Assembly (NCBI GenBank): GCA_004524515.1
Contig: SDNV01000059.1
Location: 1-16,574, forward strand
Direction: 5' to 3'
Length of the DNA stretch: 16,574 nt
Source: Promethearchaeota archaeon
GTDB taxonomy: Archaea > Asgardarchaeota > Lokiarchaeia > Sigynarchaeales > SOKP01
The notes below the pieces were generated by a model that had not been told where the DNA came from, ran no database searches, and saw only the letters and a program-made list of their open reading frames with translations. The position numbers and the translations under genes are program-made. The stretch's first letter is position 1, and each line of letters starts with the position of its first letter. Positions 1-6,954 of the stretch are shown here, one piece after another.

Positions 1-154
1 TGATACTAAGGAAGAAATGATTATGAAAGAATTTGGTTCTGCATGGAGTGATCTCGATCTTTCTCTCGAGAAGATTTTAGGAATAAAGGCAAAAAAACCA
101 AAGATCACTTCTGATGAGAAAGTACCATTGAAACAAAAGGGAGGTGAAGACTAA
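1..154 (+). CDS. 3' end of an unidentified protein-coding gene (partial)
   Basis: An open frame enters the window in the phase of base 2 and runs about 50 codons to a TAA at 152-154. The visible tail is charged and ends in a lysine-rich, probably disordered stretch. It contains one short amphipathic-looking segment (EFGSAWSDLDLSLEKILGI) before the lysines. No domain can be named from so short a tail. Its stop codon overlaps the start codon of the next gene (TAATG), and a perfect Shine-Dalgarno lies inside its last codons. The two genes are therefore almost certainly co-transcribed and translationally coupled, and probably act together. A small GTPase or another partner of the downstream longin protein would be a natural guess, but nothing visible proves it. 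Confidence 0.75.
   Translation, partial: DTKEEMIMKEFGSAWSDLDLSLEKILGIKAKKPKITSDEKVPLKQKGGED
139..147 (+). promoter_or_regulatory. Strong Shine-Dalgarno motif for the longin/winged-helix gene
   Basis: The motif GGGAGGTGA ends six bases before the ATG at 154 and is fully complementary to the conserved archaeal 16S rRNA 3' end. It lies inside the upstream gene, whose stop overlaps the start codon. This fixes the start at 154 and implies translational coupling. Confidence 0.85.
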
Positions 155-1278
155 TGCCAGTAGGATTGGCAATCATGAAATGGGACCCGAGAATCGGCAC
201 ACAAATTGTTGCGAAATATCCAGAAGAGATTAAAGTATCCGATGCAACTTTAATGCAAATATACAGTACACACGAATATAGTGGAGAGGCGGGAATGATC
301 AGTCTGATGGTCGGACCATTAAACATTGCATCATATTTTACTGGTCCTGATAAGGGATATTACATTATCTTGCTTTTAACCTTGGATGATGATCCTGATT
401 CTTTTGAAGGAGGATTATCTGATGTCTCACGGATAATATTACAAAATATTGATGATAATGCCTTTGTTCCTATGATTCCCTCATTATTCCGCCGTTTATC
501 CGTGTATCCTACTCTAAATCAAGAGCAATTACTAGCAATTACATATCAGGATGAAGTTAAAAGGATGATTATCAATAGACTCAGAGATGAAGGAGTTGTT
601 TCGAAATCAGAATTGAGTGTGTGGCTTAAAGATAAGTATCGGTATGGATTTTTTGATATTGACGCCATTTTATTTGATTTAGTTAAAAGAGAGATTATAA
701 AAGAAGCCTCCGTCAAAGATATGCCTTCTGAACTTATTTTCCTCATAAATGATCTTTTAATTTTAAGGATACCACCAACCAAAGTACTAACGGACCCGGT
801 AGAAAGAGGACTTCCTGAGAACTTAGTGAATGATTATAGAGTAACTGTTAGGAAGTTTTTTGAAGGATACACGCCATCAGAGGAAGATAGCCATAAGTTG
901 ATCGATCTCATCGTAAATCCAAATATTTATGATACGATAAAACTCTTAAGAACCACTGTCGCTACTAAAAATGTTCTTGAAAAGCTTCGAAAGAAAGGTG
1001 TCGATGATATAGATGGAGTATTAAAGGAATTATGGGAAAATAAAATCATTAATGTATTTCGAGATAAACGTGGAATTGAATACTATGCAATGCTTTCAGA
1101 TTTTTGCGTAACCTTAATGTATCCTAAATATCTTCTGAGTACGGTAATACAGGAATATGAGGTTAAATCTAAGACGGACAAGGTATTAATAGAATATTTA
1201 AATGTTCTTGAAGATGCGTATTACGAACATAAGATAAAAATGAAATCAACCAAGAAAGAAATTGAAGCTGAGGAATAA
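154..1278 (+). CDS. NPRL2-like longin domain plus tandem winged-helix protein
   Basis: This 374-residue soluble protein has no signal peptide or membrane segment. Residues 4-100 alternate strands and helices like a longin domain. The opening pattern, with a P at 12, G at 15, I at 18 and PE at 23-24, recalls the N-terminus of eukaryotic NPRL2 (hydrophobic strand, P..G..I....PE). Residues 132-210 and 258-335 each look like a winged-helix unit: a helix, a 'gvvsksel' or 'gvddidgvl' type turn, a recognition-like helix, then a wing (residues 300-310 in the second). The C-terminal 35 residues are charged. Longin plus winged helices is the layout of NPRL2/NPRL3, regulators of Rag GTPases in GATOR1, so a role in small-GTPase regulation is plausible. 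The family call is by pattern only. A DNA-binding regulator with a sensory N-domain is the alternative. Confidence 0.6.
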   Translation: MPVGLAIMKWDPRIGTQIVAKYPEEIKVSDATLMQIYSTHEYSGEAGMISLMVGPLNIASYFTGPDKGYYIILLLTLDDDPDSFEGGLSDVSRIILQNIDDNAFVPMIPSLFRRLSVYPTLNQEQLLAITYQDEVKRMIINRLRDEGVVSKSELSVWLKDKYRYGFFDIDAILFDLVKREIIKEASVKDMPSELIFLINDLLILRIPPTKVLTDPVERGLPENLVNDYRVTVRKFFEGYTPSEEDSHKLIDLIVNPNIYDTIKLLRTTVATKNVLEKLRKKGVDDIDGVLKELWENKIINVFRDKRGIEYYAMLSDFCVTLMYPKYLLSTVIQEYEVKSKTDKVLIEYLNVLEDAYYEHKIKMKSTKKEIEAEE

Positions 1279-1340
1279 ATTATTTTTATTTAATATATTT
1301 TTTTAAATTTCCTATATTTTTTTTCCTATTTTTGTATTAA
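1279..1340 (+). terminator. U-rich termination region after the longin gene
   Basis: Directly after the TAA come several T-runs (for example TTTTTTT near 1300 and TTTTTTTT near 1318), with no GC-rich stem. Oligo-T tracts like these are the usual archaeal intrinsic termination signal. The rest of the gap to 1417 is AT-rich and holds no recognisable gene; it probably contains the promoter of the RuBisCO-like gene. Confidence 0.5.
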
Positions 1341-1417
1341 ATTTTTGTTATCAAATCTTATTATTTAACATCAAAAGATTTTTGTATTGAATATCATTAC
1401 CATTTTTTGATGTAATT

Positions 1418-2746
1418 ATGGAGACTCCATACAAAAGTTGTGAACAATATTTTGATACTCCAGAAGCTATTGGTCTGGATGGTATTGATTTGGAAAAATA
1501 TATTGTCGCTAGTTATATTATCAAACGACCAAAGGGAATGAATGTAAATTACCTAGCTCGTTTTGCGGCTATCGAACAGTCCACCGGAACTTGGGTTAGA
1601 GTTCCTGCTGAAACTCATGAAGTTAGAAAACAACATGTCGCAAGAGTGCTCGGAGTGTACGAGTTACCTAGCTATGAGTACGTAATCCCAAAAGGTACTG
1701 ATGAGCGTCTTTACTTTGCGCAGATTGGATTTCCTATAGTTAATATTAAAGGAGATGGAATTCCAATGCTCCTTACAACTGTTATAGGAAATATTAGTAT
1801 AACCCATGGGTTAAAATTAGTAGATCTTGCATTTCCAAAAGCATGGTTGGAGGATTTCAAAGGACCTAAGTTCGGAATTGACGGTCTTCGAGATCATTTA
1901 AAGATTCCAGAAAGACCCCTACTAAACAACATGATCAAACCTTGTACTGGACACACCTGTGATGTGGGAGCTGATTTGTTATATCAAGCAGCTGTGGGAG
2001 GTTGCGATGTTGTAAAAGATGATGAATTAATTGCCAATCCCTCCTTTAACACATTGGAAGATAGATTATCTGCCTATATGGAAGCGCTTGATAGAGCTGA
2101 CTCAGAAAAAGGTGAGAAAACGTTATATACTATTAACATAACCGGCAAATTTCCGGATATGTTTGAAAATGCGGATAAAATGATTGAAATGGGTGCAAAT
2201 GCGTTAATGATTAATTACTTAACCGCAGGTTTTGAAGCATTGAGACAATTAGCCGAAGATCCTTCGATTAAAGTACCTATTTTAGGACATATGGATTTTG
2301 CTGGTGCTTATTTTGGCGGAGAATGGACCGGAATCACAAGTATGTTAGCATTAGCTAAATTTCCACGAATTTGTGGGGCTGATAGTGTGGTAATCCCTGC
2401 TCCCTACGGAAAAGCGGAAATTTTAGACGAGAAATATGAGCAAAATTTGAAAGCCCTCAGATATCCCCTTCAACATATCAGGCCAACATTACCTATGCCC
2501 TCAGGAGGTATTACTCAAGGGATGGTAGAGAAAACCATGAAGGAAGCAGGACTTGATATTCTGATTGGCAGTGGAGGAGGAATTCACAGCCATCCTGATG
2601 GTCCGATAGATGGGGCACGCGCCTTCAGACAAGCGATCGATGCCGTAATGCAAGGCATTTCAGTAAAAGATTATGCTAAGGATCATAAAGAATTAGGTCG
2701 CGCGTTAGGAGTTTGGGGAACAGGTAAAACAAAACTAATTGAGTAA
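1418..2746 (+). CDS. RuBisCO-like protein (form IV, YkrW/deep-YkrW-like branch)
   Basis: The 442 residues cover the whole RuBisCO large-subunit fold: an N-terminal domain (about 1-150) and a TIM barrel (about 151-430). Equivalents of several spinach active-site residues are present: E53 and T58 in EQSTGTW, N125, K174 in MIKP, the carbamylated-lysine/Mg motif K200-D-D202-E203, H291, S362-G-G364 and the phosphate-binding GGG at 386-388. Other residues needed for carboxylation are replaced: K177 by C176, R295 by M292, H327 by G320, and loop-6 K334 by P327. The GADSVVIPAPYG stretch (320-331) matches the style of MtnW/YkrW. It is thus a RuBisCO-like protein, probably an enolase, isomerase or decarboxylase acting on a phosphorylated keto-sugar-type substrate. 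Known RLP roles include methionine salvage and apiose/isoapionate catabolism. No methionine-salvage gene is adjacent; the next gene is a sugar oxidoreductase. The start has no Shine-Dalgarno. Confidence 0.9.
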   Translation: METPYKSCEQYFDTPEAIGLDGIDLEKYIVASYIIKRPKGMNVNYLARFAAIEQSTGTWVRVPAETHEVRKQHVARVLGVYELPSYEYVIPKGTDERLYFAQIGFPIVNIKGDGIPMLLTTVIGNISITHGLKLVDLAFPKAWLEDFKGPKFGIDGLRDHLKIPERPLLNNMIKPCTGHTCDVGADLLYQAAVGGCDVVKDDELIANPSFNTLEDRLSAYMEALDRADSEKGEKTLYTINITGKFPDMFENADKMIEMGANALMINYLTAGFEALRQLAEDPSIKVPILGHMDFAGAYFGGEWTGITSMLALAKFPRICGADSVVIPAPYGKAEILDEKYEQNLKALRYPLQHIRPTLPMPSGGITQGMVEKTMKEAGLDILIGSGGGIHSHPDGPIDGARAFRQAIDAVMQGISVKDYAKDHKELGRALGVWGTGKTKLIE

Positions 2747-2806
2747 TCTATTTTTTTTATTTATTCTATTTAAGTATTTATTTTTTTTTTTTATTTTTTT
2801 AATTTT
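2747..2806 (+). terminator. Poly-T termination region after the RuBisCO-like gene
   Basis: A TTTTTTTT run near 2752-2759, a run of about 14 T near 2779-2793 and another shortly after follow the stop codon. There is no strong stem, which is typical of archaeal U-tract termination. It suggests that the RuBisCO-like gene and the oxidoreductase downstream can be transcribed separately. Confidence 0.6.
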
Positions 2807-2861
2807 AATGGTTATCATAAATCAATCTTTTTTAGGGAAAGGTAACAAATTTAATCATAAT

Positions 2862-2888
2862 TTAATTTATAATACTATCTTATAATCC
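2862..2888 (+). promoter_or_regulatory. Candidate TATA region of the oxidoreductase gene
   Basis: Two TATA-like elements, TTTATAATAC (2867-2876) and CTTATAATCC (2879-2888), lie 24-45 bases before the ATG at 2912. The nearer one would place the transcript start at or next to the ATG, and there is no Shine-Dalgarno, so a leaderless or very short-leader mRNA is likely. Confidence 0.4.
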
Positions 2889-2911
2889 CGATAAAACAAC
2901 ATGATTAGTAT

Positions 2912-4021
2912 ATGTCTAATAATTTGCTTAAAATTGGAGTAATAGGATGTGGAATGGTGGCCAATATTGGTCATCTACCAGTATATCACAAATCACCGTT
3001 GACCGAATTAGTAGCGATTGCAGATCCCTCTGATTCTCATCTTAAAAAAGTTCAGCAGCGTTATAATGTGCCTAAAGCCTATCATAATCCAAATGATTTA
3101 ATTGACGATCCTGATATTGATGCTGTAAGCATATGCTCACCTCATTGGGCTCATGCTAGTCAAGCCATTAGAGCTGTGAAAAATGGAAAGCATTGTTTAT
3201 GTGAAAAACCAATCGGAATAAATTTAAAGGAAGTTGATGAAATAATTAAAGCAGTAGAGCATAACAAAGTTATATTCCAGACAGGCACTCAAAAACGATT
3301 CGATTTAGGATTCCAAACTTTAAAAGAAAAAATAATGGAAAAAGAAATCGGAGAAATTATTCAAGTCTCAATATTTTGGTATCATTCTATGCCTGATCTT
3401 GGAGCAAATCCAAGAGATGAATTATTAAAAGAAGTAGGACTGTGGAGATTAACGGATGAAAGGTGCGGAGGAGGGGATCTTTTAGATCATGGCCCCCATT
3501 ATTTTGATTTATTTCGCTGGTGGTTTGGAGACGTAAATAATGTTAGTGCACAAATAAGGTGCATACAAAAAAATAGGGTTAATGAAGACCATTCCGCAAT
3601 TCAATTGTCATTTAAGGATAATAATGTAATCGCAATTTTTGAACGTTCAGAAGCATATTTTGGAAGAGTATATGGAGAAGAATTAGGGCGAATCCATGGA
3701 ACTGAAGGTACGTATTATTTTGATGTTCCAAATGAGTATTTTTTAAAACCTATGGCTCTTAAAAAATATTTTAGAACAAGTGAAACGGGTAAACCCTCAG
3801 AAGTTAAGTTCAATGTTCCAAAAGATCGCTGGAATGTTTCATATGCTAGAGAGATAAGGAGTTTTATAAACCAGGTGTTAGGGAAATCAAACGAAGATGT
3901 GGGATTTCCTGAAGAATGGATCCCGACTGTTTATGATGGTAGAGCGGGTTTAGAAATTGTGTTGGCATCATATGAATCTCAAAATACTCAAAAAACAATA
4001 CAATTACCTTTGGAAGAATAG
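2912..4021 (+). CDS. Gfo/Idh/MocA-family NAD(P)-dependent sugar oxidoreductase
   Basis: This 369-residue protein has the normal family length. A Rossmann domain fills about 1-125, with the dinucleotide loop GVIGCGMVANIG at 9-20 and an acidic D38 at the end of strand 2, which favours NAD over NADP. The family CEKP motif is at 97-100, with K99 the expected catalytic lysine. The C-terminal alpha/beta domain carries GGGDLLDHGPHYFD (186-199), giving D192 and H196 as the probable catalytic Asp and His. Members oxidise or reduce sugars, inositols, amino sugars or sugar acids; the exact substrate cannot be read from these motifs. The gene follows the RuBisCO-like gene by 165 bases in the same direction but across a poly-T tract and with its own TATA-like box, so it is a neighbour rather than a proven operon partner. 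A joint sugar pathway is an inference. Confidence 0.9.
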   Translation: MSNNLLKIGVIGCGMVANIGHLPVYHKSPLTELVAIADPSDSHLKKVQQRYNVPKAYHNPNDLIDDPDIDAVSICSPHWAHASQAIRAVKNGKHCLCEKPIGINLKEVDEIIKAVEHNKVIFQTGTQKRFDLGFQTLKEKIMEKEIGEIIQVSIFWYHSMPDLGANPRDELLKEVGLWRLTDERCGGGDLLDHGPHYFDLFRWWFGDVNNVSAQIRCIQKNRVNEDHSAIQLSFKDNNVIAIFERSEAYFGRVYGEELGRIHGTEGTYYFDVPNEYFLKPMALKKYFRTSETGKPSEVKFNVPKDRWNVSYAREIRSFINQVLGKSNEDVGFPEEWIPTVYDGRAGLEIVLASYESQNTQKTIQLPLEE

Positions 4022-4057
4022 AATCCAATAATGGGGTAGAATTCTTCTAACGAAACT

Positions 4058-4080
4058 TAAAAAAAGAAATTTTTTTTTTG
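4058..4080 (+). terminator. A-run/T-run terminator between convergent genes
   Basis: A run of A, then GAAA, then ten T (4070-4079) lies 40-60 bases beyond the oxidoreductase stop, in the gap between two convergent genes. The A and T runs can pair as a weak hairpin ending in a U tract, suiting termination of the + strand transcript. Confidence 0.5.
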
Positions 4081-4135
4081 AATTCTTTGGCGAGGTTTTT
4101 CAATGCTGTTTCTTAATCTATTATAAAACGGTTTT

Positions 4136-5095
4136 TTAAAATTCATATTTTTTCAATACAATTTTTATATTACCAAATCTGTTAGTATTAAAATATTGAG
4201 AATTCAAATGTTCAAGAATGGGATTTCCAGAAATATCCACGTACTTAAGATTTGGTAATTCTTTAAAATATTCTAAATTCTCAATATTATTGATTCGATT
4301 ATTAGATATATATAAATGAGTTAGATTTTTCAATTTAAACAGTTCTTCTAAATTACATATTTGATTATTTGATAAATTTAGATGGGTGAGACTTTTTAAA
4401 TATTCTATACCTGTGATTTCAGTAAGTTCCTTTATGTTATTTTTAAAATCTGATTTCCAACCCCTCACCTCATATTCAACATCAGCCAGGTCTAATTTCC
4501 TAACTAAATCATTTTCTAATTCAAAATAGACGGAGTAAAACTTTTTAGTTAAATTTGAAATAGTGAGATAATTTATAATAATTTCCGCTAAGGTTTGATG
4601 TGCTAAACTCTCGACTTTCTTTTCTTTTAATATTTTTTTGGCGACCTTTTTAAATTTTTTATTTTCTATTCTTTTATCTTCATCAAGAAATTTAGTTTTT
4701 TTTATCTTTTTTAGCATATCTATTAATAATATTTGTGATTCAGAACTATTCAGCTCAACTAAAGATTGAATAATGAGTATCATACAATTATAATCAGATT
4801 CATATTGGATTGCCCATTTAAGTAGAGGTAGAGATTTTTCAAGGAAGGATTTTTTAAGATAATTAGTAGCTGCGCATCTGATATTCCCATTTAAATCTGA
4901 GATAAGCAAATTTTCTAATAAATTAAAGATTTTCTCATTTTGGATTCCAATTTTGTACATAATTTCAATAGCTTTTAGCCGAATATCATCATCTTCTGTA
5001 TTTTCAATTAAAGAAATCAGTAATTCAGCCGCGGAATTTTTATCTATATTCTTGAGTCTAAAATCCTCATAAATTTTACTGGGGGTTAATTCCAT
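4136..5095 (-). CDS. HEAT-like/leucine-rich-repeat protein, copy A
   Basis: This 319-residue protein has two halves. Residues 20-130 are paired helices resembling HEAT repeats (for example ENTEDDDIRLKAIEIMYKIG, then a unit starting near 54 and another near 86). Residues 130-160 are very lysine-rich. Residues 197-295 hold about three to four SDS22-like leucine-rich repeats of 22-23 residues, with the consensus LxxLxLSNNxIxxLE (LTHLNLSNNQI and LTHLYISNNRI). The last repeat is a cap with DISGNPI. There is no signal peptide or transmembrane segment, so it should be cytosolic. Both repeat classes bind proteins, so a scaffold role is likely. It is a tandem paralogue of the next gene upstream on this strand, 81 bases away. 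The ATG start aligns residue for residue with the paralogue's start. Partner and process are unknown. Confidence 0.85.
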   Translation of the reverse strand: MELTPSKIYEDFRLKNIDKNSAAELLISLIENTEDDDIRLKAIEIMYKIGIQNEKIFNLLENLLISDLNGNIRCAATNYLKKSFLEKSLPLLKWAIQYESDYNCMILIIQSLVELNSSESQILLIDMLKKIKKTKFLDEDKRIENKKFKKVAKKILKEKKVESLAHQTLAEIIINYLTISNLTKKFYSVYFELENDLVRKLDLADVEYEVRGWKSDFKNNIKELTEITGIEYLKSLTHLNLSNNQICNLEELFKLKNLTHLYISNNRINNIENLEYFKELPNLKYVDISGNPILEHLNSQYFNTNRFGNIKIVLKKYEF

Positions 5096-5176
5096 GGTGT
5101 TTGTAAAAAAATCAATAGTTATGTTGTAAATACTTCTATTTATTTGAATAATTAGAGATTTAAAAATATAATAGAA

Positions 5177-6124
5177 TTATTCGAAGAGAAGATTCTTTTT
5201 AATTTTCACATTCATGTTTTGTCTAATTTCTTGAATATTTATTTTCTCGGCTATTGGATTCCGATGGATATCCAAGAATTTGAGATTGGGCATATTTTTA
5301 AAAAATTCTAAATTCTCAATGTCGATTTTATTATTTGCTAAATATAAGTGAGTTAAACTCTCTAAATTTGTGAGTTCTTTTATATTTCTGATACGATTAT
5401 TCGAGAGATCCAATGTTTTAAGATGTTTGAAATTTAGCAGACCAATAATTTCTGAAATTTCTTCAATCCTTTCAGCATATTTTTGTTTCCAAACGTTAAC
5501 ATTCCACCCTAAATCAGATAAATCTAATGCCGTCACTAAGCCGTTTTCTAGTTTAAAATATAATGTAAAGAATCTCTTAATCAAGGCTTCAATAGTCTTA
5601 TAGTTAATAAGGATATCCGCCAATTCTCTACATTCAAGATTTTTTAATTTCCTTATCTTAGATAATTCTTTAAGGGATTTTCTAAAGATGTTCCGATATT
5701 GTTTTGCTTTATCGATAAATTTCCGCTTCCTAATTTTTTTTATTTCATTATATAGTACTGATTTTGATTCGATATTGTCAATTCTAATTAAGGTCTCAAT
5801 AATAGTTAATATGCATTGATATTCAGATTCATATTGAATAGCCCATTTCATTGGCGAAATCGCTTTTTCTAAAAATGAATTTTTAAGGTAACCTGCGGAA
5901 ATAGCCCTCACCTTCCCATTTGAGTCCGATATCAATAAATTTTCCAAAATGTGGAAAATTACATCATCTTTTAAGGCAATTTTTTCTAAAATTTTCACAC
6001 TTTCTAATCTGACACTATCATCTTCACTATTCTCTATTAATGCTAATAATAGCTCTGATGCACTTTTTTTATTTAGAGTATTATTTTTTAAATCTTGATA
6101 AATTCTAAGTGGTGTAAATGCCAT
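5177..6124 (-). CDS. HEAT-like/leucine-rich-repeat protein, copy B
   Basis: This 315-residue protein aligns with copy A from its first residue and has the same order of parts. A helical-repeat half covers about 20-130, a basic linker 128-165, and SDS22-like LRRs run from about 195 to 292 (LKTLDLSNNRI and LTHLYLANNKI), ending with FLDIHRNPI. The best-conserved blocks between copies are LLxxLIEN at 26-32, ILENLLISD at 59-67 and KWAIQYES at 93-100. The LRR half keeps the repeat consensus but its variable positions differ, as expected if the two copies bind different partners. It lies upstream of copy A on the same strand and is probably the promoter-proximal member of a two-gene unit. Its upstream gap is shared with the divergent zinc-ribbon gene. 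Cytosolic; function unknown. Confidence 0.85.
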   Translation of the reverse strand: MAFTPLRIYQDLKNNTLNKKSASELLLALIENSEDDSVRLESVKILEKIALKDDVIFHILENLLISDSNGKVRAISAGYLKNSFLEKAISPMKWAIQYESEYQCILTIIETLIRIDNIESKSVLYNEIKKIRKRKFIDKAKQYRNIFRKSLKELSKIRKLKNLECRELADILINYKTIEALIKRFFTLYFKLENGLVTALDLSDLGWNVNVWKQKYAERIEEISEIIGLLNFKHLKTLDLSNNRIRNIKELTNLESLTHLYLANNKIDIENLEFFKNMPNLKFLDIHRNPIAEKINIQEIRQNMNVKIKKNLLFE

Positions 6125-6296
6125 TTGACTATTGAATGGGAGGTTTATTTTCTATATTTTTAGCTAATTTATTTAATTAATTCAAAAATTAAAGATTAAT
6201 TGCATTTTTATCAATTTGGAATAGATAATCCGAGAACTTATAATTTATTATGTAATAATTTTATGTAGGTTAGAGGAATTTCTATCATAATAAATA

Positions 6297-6312
6297 TTTC
6301 TATATAAATATT
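6297..6312 (+). promoter_or_regulatory. TATA box of the small zinc-ribbon gene
   Basis: TATATAAATA at 6301-6310 is a near-ideal archaeal TATA element. Transcription about 26 bases downstream would begin near 6330, some 15 bases before the ATG at 6345. That ATG is out of frame with the zinc-ribbon frame, which makes this promoter relevant to the start-site problem. The rest of the divergent gap 6125-6344 holds no other gene. Confidence 0.5.
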
Positions 6313-6344
6313 CAACCTATATACAATTAATAAATATTTTTAGT

Positions 6345-6687
6345 ATGATTGGTTTATTTATTAAACTATAATTACATTCCAAAAATATGGTCGAAAAAAT
6401 TGGCTGATGAAAAAGAAGAAATTGTTTGTTTGGAATGTGGCTGGTATATTCCAGATGAATTATTTGCAAAATTGTTGGATCAAGACCATATTTACTGTGA
6501 AAAATGCGGGGCAGAGATTTATAAAAAAGATTATAATATTCAAGTATCTCAATATAAATCGAAACAAACCCAAAAAGCTCTGGTTGAGAGCCTATTAACG
6601 ATTGCTAAGAAAAAATCTGCGGAATATAAACAAAAACTAAAATTAAAGTGGCAAGATTTTAAAGAAAAACATGAAAAGCAAGGTTAA
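6345..6687 (+). CDS. Small zinc-ribbon protein with unresolved or frameshifted start
   Basis: The zinc-ribbon frame (6349-6687) has CLEC at 27-30 and CEKC at 50-53 when counted from a TTG at 6349. This is a four-cysteine zinc ribbon, followed by a lysine-rich, helical, probably coiled C-terminus to residue 112. The frame contains no ATG before the cysteines; only TTG codons at 6349 and 6400 could start it. An ATG at 6345, well placed after a good TATA box, encodes MIGLFIKL and then stops at 6369. Its MIGLF recalls the MINIGLF start of the zinc-ribbon protein encoded at 10849-12078, and the DEKEEIVCLECG stretch matches DEKAAIECLHCG there. One base less in the A-run at 6363-6365 would join MIGLFI to the zinc-ribbon frame. 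The gene is real; its start is either a TTG or hidden by a one-base frameshift or sequencing error. Function unknown. Confidence 0.6.
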
Positions 6688-6954
6688 TTCAAATTAAGAA
6701 TTATTTATTTTAAGAAAAATAATCTCCTTCAATATTTATTAGAACAATGGGTTCAAGATAATTATCAACTAAAAGGCTATTCAAATTAGGTTGATATTTA
6801 TTATATCGATTTGATAGATTACTTCTTCAATATTGAATTTTTTAAAACATATATCAGCGTAGCATATCGAAAGAATAATAAAAAATAATTCTTTCAATGG
6901 ATACCAAAAACCCAGCTAAATAATTTTAATAATCATTGTAAATTCTAAAATTCA
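6688..6954. other. Intergenic region before the MFS array, with a candidate operator
   Basis: This 267-base AT-rich gap has no supportable gene. It contains the inverted repeat GAAAGAAT (6869-6876) / ATTCTTTC (6888-6895) with an 11-base spacer, about 60 bases before the first MFS start. A second weak pair, TATCAAC (6763-6769) / GTTGATA (6790-6796), is also present. A TATA-like AAATAATTTTAA near 6918-6930 lies about 28 bases before the ATG at 6955, consistent with a leaderless transcript. Confidence 0.35.

Noticed and set aside
546..782. A minus-strand open frame of 78 codons inside the longin gene
   Set aside because: It lies wholly within a well-supported gene on the other strand and shows no domain, start signal or family pattern.
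1418..2746. A genuine CO2-fixing RuBisCO (form III)
   Set aside because: Equivalents of K177, R295, H327 and loop-6 K334 are replaced, so carboxylation is not expected despite the retained carbamylation motif.
5370..5603. A 77-codon plus-strand open frame inside the LRR copy B gene
   Set aside because: It is the complement of LRR codons in a gene supported by its paralogue.
6407..6598. A 63-codon frame overlapping the small zinc-ribbon gene
   Set aside because: It lacks the cysteine motif and is an out-of-frame reading of the same lysine-rich DNA; the alternate frame contains CLEC and CEKC.
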